Positions 1 through 8,607 are shown, numbered from the stretch's first letter. The stretch: DNA of 64,000 nucleotides from Algicella marina (GCF_009931615.1 NZ_CP046620.1:3456501-3520500); one strand, 5' to 3'. Translations and numbers: made by a program. Notes: generated from the sequence alone by a model not told the origin.

Positions 1-189
1 AAGCTTCTCCGCTATTTTCCCACGAAAGAGGACGGTGTGGTCGTTGGCTGTATACAGAAAACTTTCGTCGCTAGTGCTGCGAGTGTTCGGTTCGCCCCCC
101 CACACCGGACATTAAGGCATGCTGAATTCTGAACTAAATCCAAATGTCCGCTTTGGGGATGCTGCACCGCGGCAACTTAACCTACGACT
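1..189. other. Non-coding lead-in
   Basis: I see no convincing gene in this stretch. The only reading frames are short and lack ribosome binding sites. It ends in a terminator-like hairpin, so it is probably the 3' flank of a plus-strand gene lying before the window. Confidence 0.4.
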
Positions 190-211
190 AACGGCCGGTT
201 TGGGCCGTTTT
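190..211 (+). terminator. Candidate intrinsic terminator
   Basis: A 7-bp stem (AACGGCC paired with GGCCGTT) closes a 6-nt loop and runs into TTTT. The shape is that of a rho-independent terminator for a plus-strand gene upstream of the window. The T-tract is short, so strength is uncertain. Confidence 0.45.
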
Positions 212-316
212 CGCCCATCAACCTAATTCTTGACCATTCGATCAAAATTCCAAACGCAAAACAATCCCGCCCAATCCACGTCCACTGTTCTTACGCCCGT
301 TTCCCCAAACACGCAC

Positions 317-356
317 CCATACCAAACCCATACCGAAACCATACCAAACCCATACG
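317..356 (+). repeat. 11-bp tandem repeat element, copy 1A
   Basis: Three 11-bp units of the form CCATACCRAAM followed by a partial CCATACG. The same element recurs at 410-450, 9359-9399 (inverted) and 50587-50627. It lies in the non-coding region ahead of the glucosidase gene. Reading it as protein gives low-complexity Tyr/Gly/Val/Trp strings on one strand, which I regard as an artefact. Confidence 0.85.
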
Positions 357-409
357 CCAAATCGCGTCGGTCCGGGTCGGTCTGGCCAACCGCTCCCTCG
401 GGCGGGTTG

Positions 410-450
410 CCATACCGAACCCATACCAAAACCGTACCAAATCCATATTC
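410..450 (+). repeat. 11-bp tandem repeat element, copy 1B
   Basis: Units CCATACCGAAC, CCATACCAAAA, CCGTACCAAAT, then CCATATTC. It is 53 bp downstream of copy 1A in the same orientation. It ends in CCATATTC, exactly as copy 2 does when that copy is read on the minus strand. Confidence 0.85.
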
Positions 451-541
451 ACTTTGCCCACGCCGCAGGCAGCGGAAGGTGCGCGGGCTTGACTTGTTGC
501 CGCCGCGACCTCTCTCTGTGCGAAGGCCCGGTTTCGCAGTC

Positions 542-547
542 GAGGAG
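542..547 (+). promoter_or_regulatory. Ribosome binding site deciding the GH13 start
   Basis: GAGGAG lies 6 nt before the GTG at 554. No comparable site precedes the far upstream in-frame ATG at 230, whose extension would be encoded by the 11-bp repeat DNA. This fixes GTG 554 as the likely start. Confidence 0.6.
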
Positions 548-553
548 CACAAG

Positions 554-2224
554 GTGCACGAAACGCTCTCCCAAATCGCTTTGGATCACACGGATACGTC
601 GCAGAAATGGTGGCGCGGTGCCGTGATCTACCAGATCTATCCCCGCTCCTTTCAGGACAGCAACGGCGATGGCGTCGGCGATCTCGTGGGCATCACCCGG
701 CGTTTGCCATACGTCGCCGACCTCGGCGTCGACGCCATCTGGATTTCACCGTTCTTCACCTCTCCCATGGCTGACATGGGCTACGACGTCTCCGATTATT
801 GCGATGTCGATCCGGTTTTCGGCGTGATGGAAGACTTTGATTCTCTTGTGGAAAAAGCCCATGAGCTTGGCCTCAAGGTGATCATCGACCAGGTGCTTTC
901 GCATTCCTCCGATCAGCACCCGTGGTTCCAGCAGAGCAAGCTGGACCGCGACAATGCCAAGGCAAACTGGTACGTCTGGGCCGATGCCAGACCCGACGGA
1001 ACACCGCCAACGAACTGGCAATCCGTGTTCGGCGGATCAGGCTGGGCATGGAACCCCAAGCGCAAGCAATACTACCTCCACAACTTCCTCGCCTCCCAGC
1101 CCGATCTGAACTTCCACAACCCCGAGGTTCAGGATGCCATGCTGGACACGGTGCGCTTCTGGCTGGACCGGGGTGTCGATGGCTTCCGGCTGGACACGGC
1201 CAATTTCTATTTTCACGACAAGGAGTTGCGCGACAACCCGCCTTTGGCCAAGGGGGCCGCCAACGATGTGCCGGACATCAACCCCTACGGCTATCAGGAC
1301 CACCTCTACGACAAGACCCGGCCTGAAAACATCGGCTTCCTGAAGCGTTTCCGTGCGTTGCTGAACGAATATCCGGGCACGGCCTCCATCGGCGAAATCG
1401 GCGATGGCACCCGCTCGCTCAAGACCATGGCAGAATACACGGCGGGCAATGACCGTTTGCACATGTGCTACTCCTTCGACTTCCTCAGCCCGGATTTCTC
1501 CGTCGAACATTTTCGGGGCTGCGTAGAGGATTTCGAGGCGGCCTCGCACAAATTCTCGGACGGTTCCTCCTGGCCATGCTGGGCGTTTTCCAACCACGAT
1601 GTCATCCGCCACATGACCCGCTGGGCAGAGGAGGGCGATCACGACACAATCGCCAAGTTGGCGGCGGCCATGTTGCTGTGCCTCAAGGGATCGGTGTGCT
1701 TCTATCAGGGGGAGGAGCTGGGCCTGACGGAGGCCGAAATCGCCTTCGAGGATCTCACCGACCCTTACGGCATCAACTTCTGGCCGGAGTTCAAGGGGCG
1801 CGACGGATGCCGGACGCCGTTTCCATGGGAAAGGGCGCTTGCGTTCGCTGGATTTTCGGAGGTGAAACCATGGCTGCCGGTGCCAGATGAGCACATCTCG
1901 GCAGCATCGGACACACAGATCGGCTCCAATGGCTCGATTGCCGAATTCTACCGCGATTTCATCTCATTCCGCAAAAGCCAGCCAACGCTGATCTCCGGAG
2001 ATATCAGTTTCGTCGACTGGTCGCCGACCGGTCTGGCCTTCACCCGCGAAGGCGAAGGAGAACGGCTGCTGTGCCTGTTCAATCTTGCCGCAAGGGCACA
2101 GGCCTTCAAGGTGCCGAAAAACTGGGTGCTGACGGAGTTTTCACCTACGGAGCCGAAGGGCAGGGCGATAAGCGGTCCGGTGGAATTGCCCCCCCACGGC
2201 TTCATGGTCGCGCGGATTGGCTGA
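554..2224 (+). CDS. GH13 alpha-glucosidase (alpha-amylase family)
   Basis: A 556-residue glycoside hydrolase of family 13, expected to hydrolyse terminal alpha-glucosidic bonds of short oligosaccharides or disaccharides in the cytoplasm; there is no signal peptide. The family opening WWRGAVIYQIYPRSF is at residues 19-33. Conserved region I carries H117 (DQVLSH). The expected nucleophile is D214 in GFRLDT, the acid/base E281 in IGEIGDG, and the transition-state pair H348-D349 in SNHD. The frame is open from 230, but the first 108 codons cross the 11-bp repeats and lack family similarity, so I use GTG 554 with GAGGAG before it. The neighbours are unrelated: no sugar transporter or regulator is adjacent. 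The family is sure; exact substrate (maltose, sucrose, trehalose or isomaltose) is not determined. Confidence 0.9.
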   Translation: MHETLSQIALDHTDTSQKWWRGAVIYQIYPRSFQDSNGDGVGDLVGITRRLPYVADLGVDAIWISPFFTSPMADMGYDVSDYCDVDPVFGVMEDFDSLVEKAHELGLKVIIDQVLSHSSDQHPWFQQSKLDRDNAKANWYVWADARPDGTPPTNWQSVFGGSGWAWNPKRKQYYLHNFLASQPDLNFHNPEVQDAMLDTVRFWLDRGVDGFRLDTANFYFHDKELRDNPPLAKGAANDVPDINPYGYQDHLYDKTRPENIGFLKRFRALLNEYPGTASIGEIGDGTRSLKTMAEYTAGNDRLHMCYSFDFLSPDFSVEHFRGCVEDFEAASHKFSDGSSWPCWAFSNHDVIRHMTRWAEEGDHDTIAKLAAAMLLCLKGSVCFYQGEELGLTEAEIAFEDLTDPYGINFWPEFKGRDGCRTPFPWERALAFAGFSEVKPWLPVPDEHISAASDTQIGSNGSIAEFYRDFISFRKSQPTLISGDISFVDWSPTGLAFTREGEGERLLCLFNLAARAQAFKVPKNWVLTEFSPTEPKGRAISGPVELPPHGFMVARIG

Positions 2225-2226
2225 GT

Positions 2227-3420
2227 TCAACGGTGCTTAAGCCAGTCAGCGGCCCCCTGTCCGGCCATGCGCCCGGTGGCAAGGCAGGTGGTGATCAGGT
2301 AGCCGCCCGTCGGGGCCTCCCAGTCCAGCATCTCGCCAGCGGCGAAGACGCCGGGGCAGTCCTTCAGCATCAGTTCTGGCGTCAGGGCGTCCATCCGCAA
2401 GCCACCGGCTGTGGAGATCGCTTCTCGTATCGGAAACGGTCCTTCGGTGCGCAGGGGCAGAGCCTTCAGTAACAACGCAAGTTCGTGCCCCTGCGGCAAG
2501 TCCGGCCCGATAGCTTCTCGAATGATTGCCATGCGAGCACCGGAGAGGCCGATCGTGCGGCGAAGGTGATTGGCGAGGCTGGCCTTGCCCTGCGGGCGAG
2601 CCAGCTTGCCCGCGAGCGCTTCTATTGTGAGGTCCGGGAACAGGTCGAGCGTCAGCACCGGGGCGCCTGCTTTCGTGGCTTCGCGCAGTGCCGCGGAAGC
2701 TGCGTAGATGCCGCCGCCCTCGACGCCTCGGGCGGTGATCACGAACTCGCCGCGCCAAGTTTGCTTGCCGACAGACAGGGCCACATTCTTGATAGCGGCG
2801 CCGAAGTGGATCGCCATATGTGGCGACCAAGCGACGAAGAAACCCATATTCGAGGGTTCGAACGGGTTCGTCGGCAGGTGCTTTACCCAAAGACCATCGG
2901 AGCCGAGCCTTGGCCAGCTTGCGCCGCCGAGCGCTAGGACGGTCGCTTTGGGCCGTACAGTGACCGGCCCGTGCGGAGTCTCGAATTCGAAAGACGCCAA
3001 CCCTCCGACCCAGCGCCAGCGTGGCAGCAGGCGCGTACCGTTTTCAACAAGGGATGCGAGTACGGATCGTAACAACGGCGAGGCCTTCATCGCCGTCGGG
3101 AAGACACGACCCGAACTGCCGGTAAAGACCGGTTGACCGTGACTTTCTGCCCAGGCTTTCACCGCTTCCGAGTCAAAAAGGTGCAAGGCGGCGTCCAGTT
3201 GGGGGGCGAGAGGCGTAACTGCTGATCGCAGAACTGAGGTCGGCTCTTCCTTGGTCAGGTTCAGCCCGGACTTGCCCGCCATCAGCAGCTTACGGCCGAG
3301 GCTGGGCATCTGGTCGACCAGCCAAACCGTGTGACCGGCATTCGCCAGCACTTCGGCAGCGGCGAGACCGGCGGGGCCGCTGCCGATGACAAGTGCGTCC
3401 GGTTGGCTACTATCGTTCAT
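2227..3420 (-). CDS. NAD(P)/FAD-dependent oxidoreductase, TIGR03862/HI0933-like flavoprotein
   Basis: A 397-residue flavoprotein. The N-terminal dinucleotide-binding motif is GSGPAGLAAAE (about residues 13-23), followed by LLMAGKSGLNLT, typical of the HI0933/BaiN-like family. The C-terminal flavin motif GVFAAGEMLDWEAPTGGY is also characteristic of that family, where the reduced substrate is generally unknown. It is probably cytoplasmic; no membrane segment is visible. It converges on the GH13 gene with a 2-bp gap and starts 190 bp from the divergent actR. The family assignment is firm, but no substrate can be read from the sequence. Confidence 0.88.
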   Translation of the reverse strand: MNDSSQPDALVIGSGPAGLAAAEVLANAGHTVWLVDQMPSLGRKLLMAGKSGLNLTKEEPTSVLRSAVTPLAPQLDAALHLFDSEAVKAWAESHGQPVFTGSSGRVFPTAMKASPLLRSVLASLVENGTRLLPRWRWVGGLASFEFETPHGPVTVRPKATVLALGGASWPRLGSDGLWVKHLPTNPFEPSNMGFFVAWSPHMAIHFGAAIKNVALSVGKQTWRGEFVITARGVEGGGIYAASAALREATKAGAPVLTLDLFPDLTIEALAGKLARPQGKASLANHLRRTIGLSGARMAIIREAIGPDLPQGHELALLLKALPLRTEGPFPIREAISTAGGLRMDALTPELMLKDCPGVFAAGEMLDWEAPTGGYLITTCLATGRMAGQGAADWLKHR

Positions 3421-3610
3421 GCCCGCTACCTATCGTGTTTCGAGGCAAGGGTGAATCGATTGTTCGTGGCCCTATAGGCCGTGGCCAACACTTCGCTGCG
3501 GCTGCGGTAATTTGGACGCCTCACGCGAAAGCGATTGAATCCGGGTAATCCGTAGGGGAATATTCTGCGTAAGAACATCCGAGGCCAAAAAAAACCGAAC
3601 CCGGGGAGAT

Positions 3611-4168
3611 ATGATGGACGATACAGCGGCAGCCGAAATCGGAGAGGACAACACGCTCCTGCTTCTGGACGACGACGAGCCGTTTCTCCGCCGTCTTGCC
3701 CGAGCGATGGAAAAACGCGGATTTGCGCCCGTCGAGGCCGGGACGGTGGCCGAGGGCCGGACGATTGCCGCGACGCGGCCTCCGGCCTATGCCGTGGTGG
3801 ACCTGCGTCTGGAAGACGGCAACGGGCTGGACGTGGTCGAGATGCTGCGCGAGAAACGGCCCGATTGCCGGATCGTGGTGCTGACAGGCTATGGCGCGAT
3901 CGCCACGGCGGTGGCGGCGGTAAAGATCGGCGCGACCGACTACATGTCCAAACCCGCCGATGCCAATGACATAACCAACGCGCTGTTGGCGACAAGCGAG
4001 GAAAAGCCGCCACCACCGGAGAATCCGATGAGTGCCGACAGGGTCCGCTGGGAACACATCCAGCGCGTTTTCGAACTCTGTGACCGCAATGTCAGCGAAA
4101 CCGCACGCCGGTTGAACATGCACAGGCGCACCCTGCAACGAATACTGGCGAAACGCTCCCCACGCTGA
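3611..4168 (+). CDS. regA: ActR/RegA/PrrA-family redox response regulator
   Basis: A 185-residue two-component regulator. The receiver domain has the acidic pocket D20-D22, the phospho-acceptor D64 (VVDLRLEDG) and the conserved lysine in SKPAD. A proline-rich hinge (PPPPENP) leads to a Fis-like helix-turn-helix, VSETARRLNMHRRTLQRIL, nearly invariant in RegA/ActR. In relatives this protein, phosphorylated by RegB/ActS, controls photosynthesis, respiration, CO2 or nitrogen fixation genes in response to redox. GGGGAG immediately precedes the double ATG; the second ATG at 3614 is also possible. The usual partners regB and senC are not adjacent. Confidence 0.93.
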   Translation: MMDDTAAAEIGEDNTLLLLDDDEPFLRRLARAMEKRGFAPVEAGTVAEGRTIAATRPPAYAVVDLRLEDGNGLDVVEMLREKRPDCRIVVLTGYGAIATAVAAVKIGATDYMSKPADANDITNALLATSEEKPPPPENPMSADRVRWEHIQRVFELCDRNVSETARRLNMHRRTLQRILAKRSPR

Positions 4169-4224
4169 CTGGTACGATCAACCGACTACCGAGGCGCGGT
4201 TTTCTTTGATGGTGAGTTGCGATG

Positions 4225-4241
4225 CGGGCTTCGCAAGCCCG
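4225..4241. other. Short perfect hairpin
   Basis: CGGGCTT-CGC-AAGCCCG forms a 7-bp stem with a 3-nt loop between convergent actR and pqiC. Neither side has a T-tract, so it may be a weak bidirectional terminator or only a stable structure. Confidence 0.3.
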
Positions 4242-4291
4242 TGGCCTCTGCGCGACAGGTAATCCGGTAACACCCGGTTGCCACGTTTCTG

Positions 4292-4840
4292 CTAACGAAG
4301 TTTGGTTGCAATGTCCTCTGCCAGCAGGCGTGCGGCAGCGGTGTGGGCCTCCGCGCGGGCGGTCAGTCCCTCACCGGCAAATGGCACGGTGAACGAAAAA
4401 CTTTCTGCCCGGTTGCGTCCGCGAAGATCCGCAGAAGCATACCAGGTACCGGCAAATTCCAATGGCCCGTCCTCATCGGCGAGCAGGCGGCGGACGCGCA
4501 CGTCTATCCGGGCTTCCGGGTAGCTTTCGAAAGGCCATGGTTCTGCTGCGACAGTTGCACCGCTAACCTCGGTAAGGATGCCGGCAAGTTGCTCAGTCAT
4601 CGATCGTTCCGGCATGTCGGCCCAGAGCTGCTCCGAGTTTGTGCGGATTGAACCGTCCTCGGCCAGCACCGCGATTTCCTCGGACTCGGCATACAGCGGA
4701 AGGGAGATCGTGCGGATCTCGACCGTGGCGTACGGGATCGAAATGCGGGAGGCCTCGGGGATCGTGTCCAGCGTGTACTGGGCGATCTTGCCTTCGGAAG
4801 AACAGGCAGCGAGCAGGAGGACGAGGGCGAGGCGTTTCAT
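4292..4840 (-). CDS. pqiC: PqiC-like ABC-type transport auxiliary lipoprotein
   Basis: A 182-residue lipoprotein. The short signal peptide ends in the lipobox LAAC with lipidated C13. The body fits the PqiC/ABC-transport auxiliary family, whose members are outer-membrane-anchored partners of MCE-protein lipid transporters. It is the last gene of the pqiA-pqiA-pqiB-pqiC set on the minus strand, 6 bp after pqiB, which supports the call more than sequence alone. In E. coli PqiC binds PqiB and helps bridge to the outer membrane; the same role is inferred here. Confidence 0.82.
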   Translation of the reverse strand: MKRLALVLLLAACSSEGKIAQYTLDTIPEASRISIPYATVEIRTISLPLYAESEEIAVLAEDGSIRTNSEQLWADMPERSMTEQLAGILTEVSGATVAAEPWPFESYPEARIDVRVRRLLADEDGPLEFAGTWYASADLRGRNRAESFSFTVPFAGEGLTARAEAHTAAARLLAEDIATKLR

Positions 4841-4846
4841 GGGATG

Positions 4847-7282
4847 TCAGCGTCCGATCAGGATGGAATTGGGGCGCCGCTCGATGGCGCGGGAAAGCGA
4901 GGTGATCGCCTCGGCGGCCTCGCGAATGTCACGCAGTGCAGCGCGTGTCTGGTAATTGAACTCACTGTCCCCGCTATAGGCGCCGAGAGTTGCGCCGGCC
5001 TGATCGGCCAGCCGTGAAAGCTGGGCGGCAAGGGCGGGCAGGCTCTCGGTGGATCTGGCGACGGCATCAGCGGCGGTGGAGGCAGAAGAGAGGGCGCTGT
5101 TGAGGTTGGCGACGGCATCACCTTCCTCCAACGCGGCCAGAATCGACTGCACCTCATCCAAAGCCCGCCCGAGTGCACCGGGTAGCGCCTTCATGTCTTC
5201 CGAGGCGACAATTGCGTCGGCGGATGTGAGCAGTTTCCGGGCGGCTTCCACCAGTTGGTCGAGTGGCAGGTCGGCAGCCTGCTCCGTCAGCTTCTCGATA
5301 TCCTCGACAAGGCCGGGGAACTTTTCCGAAGCGGTGGAAATGTTGGCGGCTGCGGTCCGGGCATCGGCGATGGCGGCGCCAAGGCCCTCGACAGCGCCGG
5401 TGTTCTCGAGCGCCAGCAGTTGTGTATTTACCTGAGCCAGTGCCATGCGCATCTCCTGTGGCAGGGCCTGCGTCGCGTCCAGTGCAATAAGCTTGCGTGC
5501 CTCTTCCAGCAAACCGGTGACGGCTGGCGGAACAGCAGCGATTTCGTCACTTCCGACGAGCTCGTCGGTCGTTTTGATAAGGTTTCGCGTGTCGGCAAGC
5601 AGATCTTCGACCGCAAGATTGGTGGCTTTCTCCGCAAGTGCATCGAGTGAGGCAAGCAGTTCCGGCAGGGTCTCGGCGGCTGTGCTGATGTCGGATGCGG
5701 CATCGCGGGTATCTTCCAGCGCCGCCAACAGGTTGGCGACAGCACCACCGGTGTTGACCTGATCCAGCAGCGCATTGACCGTCTGGATGGCGGTGCGAAG
5801 GTCGGCCGGCACGCCTTTGACATCATCGGAATTGATCAGCGCCCGCGTGTCTTCGAGCAGGCCGACGATAGCCTCCGGTGTTCCCTTCGTGGCCTCGTCC
5901 GCTGCGATACGGTTCAGGCTGTCCATCACGCCGATAGCGGAAGCCATCAGTTCCTCCACCGGAAGATCGTTGACCCGCTCCAGCATTCCCTGTGCCGTCG
6001 CCGCGAAATCGGTGAGTTCGGAGGCGGTCGGCGGCAGCATCGGGAAGGGGTCGGCGTTGCGGTCGAAGGCAGCGGGCATCGGGTCATCTATCTCAACCAG
6101 TTCGATCAGCAGCGAACTCGTCAGCAGGTTGGCAGAAGCGATGCGGGCGCGCAAACCATTGGCAACAGCGCCCTCGAAGAAATCGAGCGTTTCTTCCTCT
6201 GAAGCCAGTTCCGAAAGGCCGAGCCGGCCGGGATTGATTATGAGAATGGCGAGCAGGCGTACATCCGAAAGCTGGCCGCTGTCATCCTCGACCACATTGG
6301 CCGTCAATGTCTCGACCTTGCCGATATTGACGCCTCGGAAAGTAACCGGCGCACCGGCAGTGAGGCCCTTGACCGTGCCCTGAAATGCGACGGAAAGCCG
6401 GACTTCGGAGCCGAGGTTGCGGTTGAAGATGCTTTCGCGGGCGCTGTCCTCGTCCTCGTACAACTCCAGGATCTGGTTGTCGGCGATGGGCGCGCCACCG
6501 GAGTAGACGGTGTCGAAACCGATACCGCCCTCCACAAGCGAGGCGAGACTGTCCACGTCCAACGTCACGCCGCCAGTGCCGAGCGAGATTGAGAAGCCCG
6601 AGAGGTTCCAGAACCGGGTGGCGCTGGTCAGCCGCCTGTCATGCGGCGCACGGACGAAGGCGCTGACAAGCACGTGGTCACCGGTGTCGGCCAGTTCAAT
6701 GCCTTCGATCTGGCCAACTTCGATACCCTTGTAGAGCACTGGTGCACCGGCCGCGAGGGAACCTGCTTCCGGCGAACGCAGGCGGACGAAGGTGCCGTTC
6801 TCACCGACCTTGACCTGCGGCGGTTCCGCCAGCCCTTCGAAACGTTCTTGCGTCGTGCCGGGCTCATCATCCCAGCTGCCTTCGATGTAAGCGCCGGAAA
6901 CAATGGTCTCTATCTCGGAAATGCCTCTGGTCGTCACGCGCGGGCGAGCAACCCAGAAGACGGCGTCTTCGTCGAGATAGGGCACGATCGTTTTTGACAC
7001 CCGCGCTTTGACAATCACCGTCTGGATATCGGGCGAGAAGCCGACTTCTTCTACCAGACCGATATCGACATCGCGGAACTTGATCACGGTCTTGCCAGCA
7101 TCGATGCCGGATGCATCCTCGAAGACAATTTCGATGGCAACGCCGCGGTTTGTATAGCTTTGCCATGCGACAAACAGCGAAATCACCAGTGCCAGCAGCG
7201 GAATCAACCAGACAACGGAGATACGCGCCCAGATCGGTGGTTTCCTGTCGCTGACATCGAGGTCGGCAGGGCCGTCCGTCAT
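4847..7282 (-). CDS. pqiB: PqiB-like intermembrane transport protein with three MCE domains and a long helical tail
   Basis: An 811-residue protein anchored by one N-terminal transmembrane helix (about residues 22-45). Three MCE domains follow, each with the DAGKTVIKFRDVDIG-like or AGAPVLYKGIEVGQ-like core (roughly residues 48-150, 165-270 and 295-410). The remaining ~400 residues are Ala/Leu-rich helical repeats ending in the PqiB-like terminus RAIERRPNSILIG. E. coli PqiB is about 546 residues, so this version has a much longer tail. The start at 7282 overlaps the upstream pqiA stop by 4 bp; the frame extends upstream only as antisense-like sequence inside pqiA. The expected role is phospholipid or hydrophobic-molecule passage between the membranes. 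Confidence 0.88.
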   Translation of the reverse strand: MTDGPADLDVSDRKPPIWARISVVWLIPLLALVISLFVAWQSYTNRGVAIEIVFEDASGIDAGKTVIKFRDVDIGLVEEVGFSPDIQTVIVKARVSKTIVPYLDEDAVFWVARPRVTTRGISEIETIVSGAYIEGSWDDEPGTTQERFEGLAEPPQVKVGENGTFVRLRSPEAGSLAAGAPVLYKGIEVGQIEGIELADTGDHVLVSAFVRAPHDRRLTSATRFWNLSGFSISLGTGGVTLDVDSLASLVEGGIGFDTVYSGGAPIADNQILELYEDEDSARESIFNRNLGSEVRLSVAFQGTVKGLTAGAPVTFRGVNIGKVETLTANVVEDDSGQLSDVRLLAILIINPGRLGLSELASEEETLDFFEGAVANGLRARIASANLLTSSLLIELVEIDDPMPAAFDRNADPFPMLPPTASELTDFAATAQGMLERVNDLPVEELMASAIGVMDSLNRIAADEATKGTPEAIVGLLEDTRALINSDDVKGVPADLRTAIQTVNALLDQVNTGGAVANLLAALEDTRDAASDISTAAETLPELLASLDALAEKATNLAVEDLLADTRNLIKTTDELVGSDEIAAVPPAVTGLLEEARKLIALDATQALPQEMRMALAQVNTQLLALENTGAVEGLGAAIADARTAAANISTASEKFPGLVEDIEKLTEQAADLPLDQLVEAARKLLTSADAIVASEDMKALPGALGRALDEVQSILAALEEGDAVANLNSALSSASTAADAVARSTESLPALAAQLSRLADQAGATLGAYSGDSEFNYQTRAALRDIREAAEAITSLSRAIERRPNSILIGR

Positions 7283-7908
7283 TCCCGTTTTTCCTTTTCC
7301 GCCACGTCCCAGATGAAGCGCGGGTCGAAGCTCTGAGCGGACAACATAGTGAACGCGACGGATAAAGCAAAGCAGGCCGCCGCCGGGCCGGGGTTCACCG
7401 ATGCTACGAAGTCGAGTTGAACCAGCGCTGAAAGAATGGCGACGACGAAAACGTCGATCATCGACCAGCGGCCGATGAATTCCACCACTTCGTATAGCAA
7501 CTGGCGTTGGTGGGCCGAAGCGAGATCCTCCTCCCGAAGGGACAGTGCAAGATAGCCGACGGCAATAAACTTGAGAATCGGGATGACGACACTTGCGATG
7601 ATGACGATGGCGGCGACACCGTAGGAGCCATGCTCCACCAGTTCCCAGGCGCCGCCGATGATCGTGCTTTCGGACGTTGTGCCAAGGGTAGATGTCCGCA
7701 GCATCGGATAGGTGTTGGCGGGTATGTAGAGCAGCATACCGGCGACCAGCCAGGCCCAGACCCGTTGCAGGCTGTGCGGCTCCCGCGAGTGGAGTGGCGC
7801 ACCGCAGCGAATGCAGTTGCGGGCGGGTTCCTGTACACGCATGCAACGGGTGCAGGATTCCAGGCCCGCGGCCCGCGCGGTCAGCGCAGGGCTGTCCATA
7901 TCGACCAT
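7279..7908 (-). CDS. pqiA: Paraquat-inducible protein A, second half-size copy
   Basis: A 209-residue membrane protein matching one half of E. coli PqiA. It opens with a zinc-ribbon-like CxxC-x9-CxxC stretch (CTRCMRV...CIRCG, about residues 19-34), then four predicted membrane helices including the family motifs YIPANTYPML and RWSMIDVFVVAI. It overlaps the preceding pqiA half by 28 bp and pqiB by 4 bp, so translation is probably coupled. The start at 7908 (MVDMDS) was chosen because upstream codons are antisense-like; MDS three codons later is an alternative. Confidence 0.85.
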   Translation of the reverse strand: MVDMDSPALTARAAGLESCTRCMRVQEPARNCIRCGAPLHSREPHSLQRVWAWLVAGMLLYIPANTYPMLRTSTLGTTSESTIIGGAWELVEHGSYGVAAIVIIASVVIPILKFIAVGYLALSLREEDLASAHQRQLLYEVVEFIGRWSMIDVFVVAILSALVQLDFVASVNPGPAAACFALSVAFTMLSAQSFDPRFIWDVAEKEKRE

Positions 7909-8501
7909 TTGCACATCGCCGTGTCCTTCAGAACTATGACGATAACGAGGGCGGAGAAGGCCCAGAAGGCCGGCCCGGGAGTGACTTCGGCGAGGCCGGT
8001 GACCTTCACCAATGCCACTGCGACGCCGATGATGAAGATCTCCGCCATCGCCCATGGCTTCAGCCTGTCGGCCAGTCGGAAGGCGAATGCGGCGTGCCGA
8101 AACGGCGGGCGGCCGAATTGCAGCGGCACGAGTGCGTAGAGAATTGCCAGCACCCTCAGGGACGGCAGGATCACGATGAGCGCTGCGACGGCTCCGGACA
8201 ACGGGATCAGAATGCCCGATTGGAAGGCGGTGGCGGCATCGAACAGCGAAGCGGAATTGGAGAGCCCGCCCGTCTTGAGCTTAAGGAACGGAAAGAATAT
8301 TGCTGCGGTCATCAGGATAAGTACCGTAAGTGAAAGTGCGGTAATCCTAGGTATGGCATCCTGCCGGGTAGTTATCAGCGTAACGTGGCAGCGTGTGCAG
8401 CGTGCAATCTTTCCACTGTCTTGCGGGGTGACATGATGCAGCAGATCGCAGCGCGGACAAGCGATGAGATTTCGGAGGTCGTGTTTGTGTTCTGCATCCA
8501 T
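7881..8501 (-). CDS. pqiA: Paraquat-inducible protein A, first half-size copy
   Basis: A 206-residue membrane protein with an N-terminal zinc-ribbon pair (CPRCDLLH and CTRCHVTL, around residues 15-38) and about four membrane helices. It carries the PqiA-like AEIFIIGVAVALVK segment. With the next gene it makes up the two halves that are fused in the ~417-residue E. coli PqiA. The start at 8501 (MDAEHKHD) sits just before the first zinc ribbon; the frame extends upstream to 8792 only through sequence overlapping the divergent glpR-like gene, which I reject. The product probably energises or supports the PqiB bridge in the inner membrane. Confidence 0.83.
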   Translation of the reverse strand: MDAEHKHDLRNLIACPRCDLLHHVTPQDSGKIARCTRCHVTLITTRQDAIPRITALSLTVLILMTAAIFFPFLKLKTGGLSNSASLFDAATAFQSGILIPLSGAVAALIVILPSLRVLAILYALVPLQFGRPPFRHAAFAFRLADRLKPWAMAEIFIIGVAVALVKVTGLAEVTPGPAFWAFSALVIVIVLKDTAMCKWSIWTALR

Positions 8502-8607
8502 GGAGAGCGAGATTCCGGTATACGCCCGCGAGTTGCAAGCGATTCCTCCCCAGCGACAAAATGTGCATTTGATCTTTTGAATGCTAAAGGCAAGTAGCTG
8601 AATTGAA

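Noticed and set aside
1-6. HindIII site AAGCTT at the very first base
   Set aside because: It might reflect a clone end, but one hexamer at a window edge is not evidence of anything biological.
232-247. FNR-like palindrome TTGACCATTCGATCAA
   Set aside because: The half-sites are spaced by six bases and not four, and the site is over 300 bp from the next gene start.
317-450. CRISPR array
   Set aside because: The units are 11 bp and directly abutting with no unique spacers, and no cas genes are present.
223-552. Minus-strand frames with Tyr/Gly/Val/Trp-rich repeats over the 11-bp arrays
   Set aside because: The repeat character comes from the DNA repeat itself, and no ribosome site or family similarity is present. 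The same artefact appears at 50438-50847.
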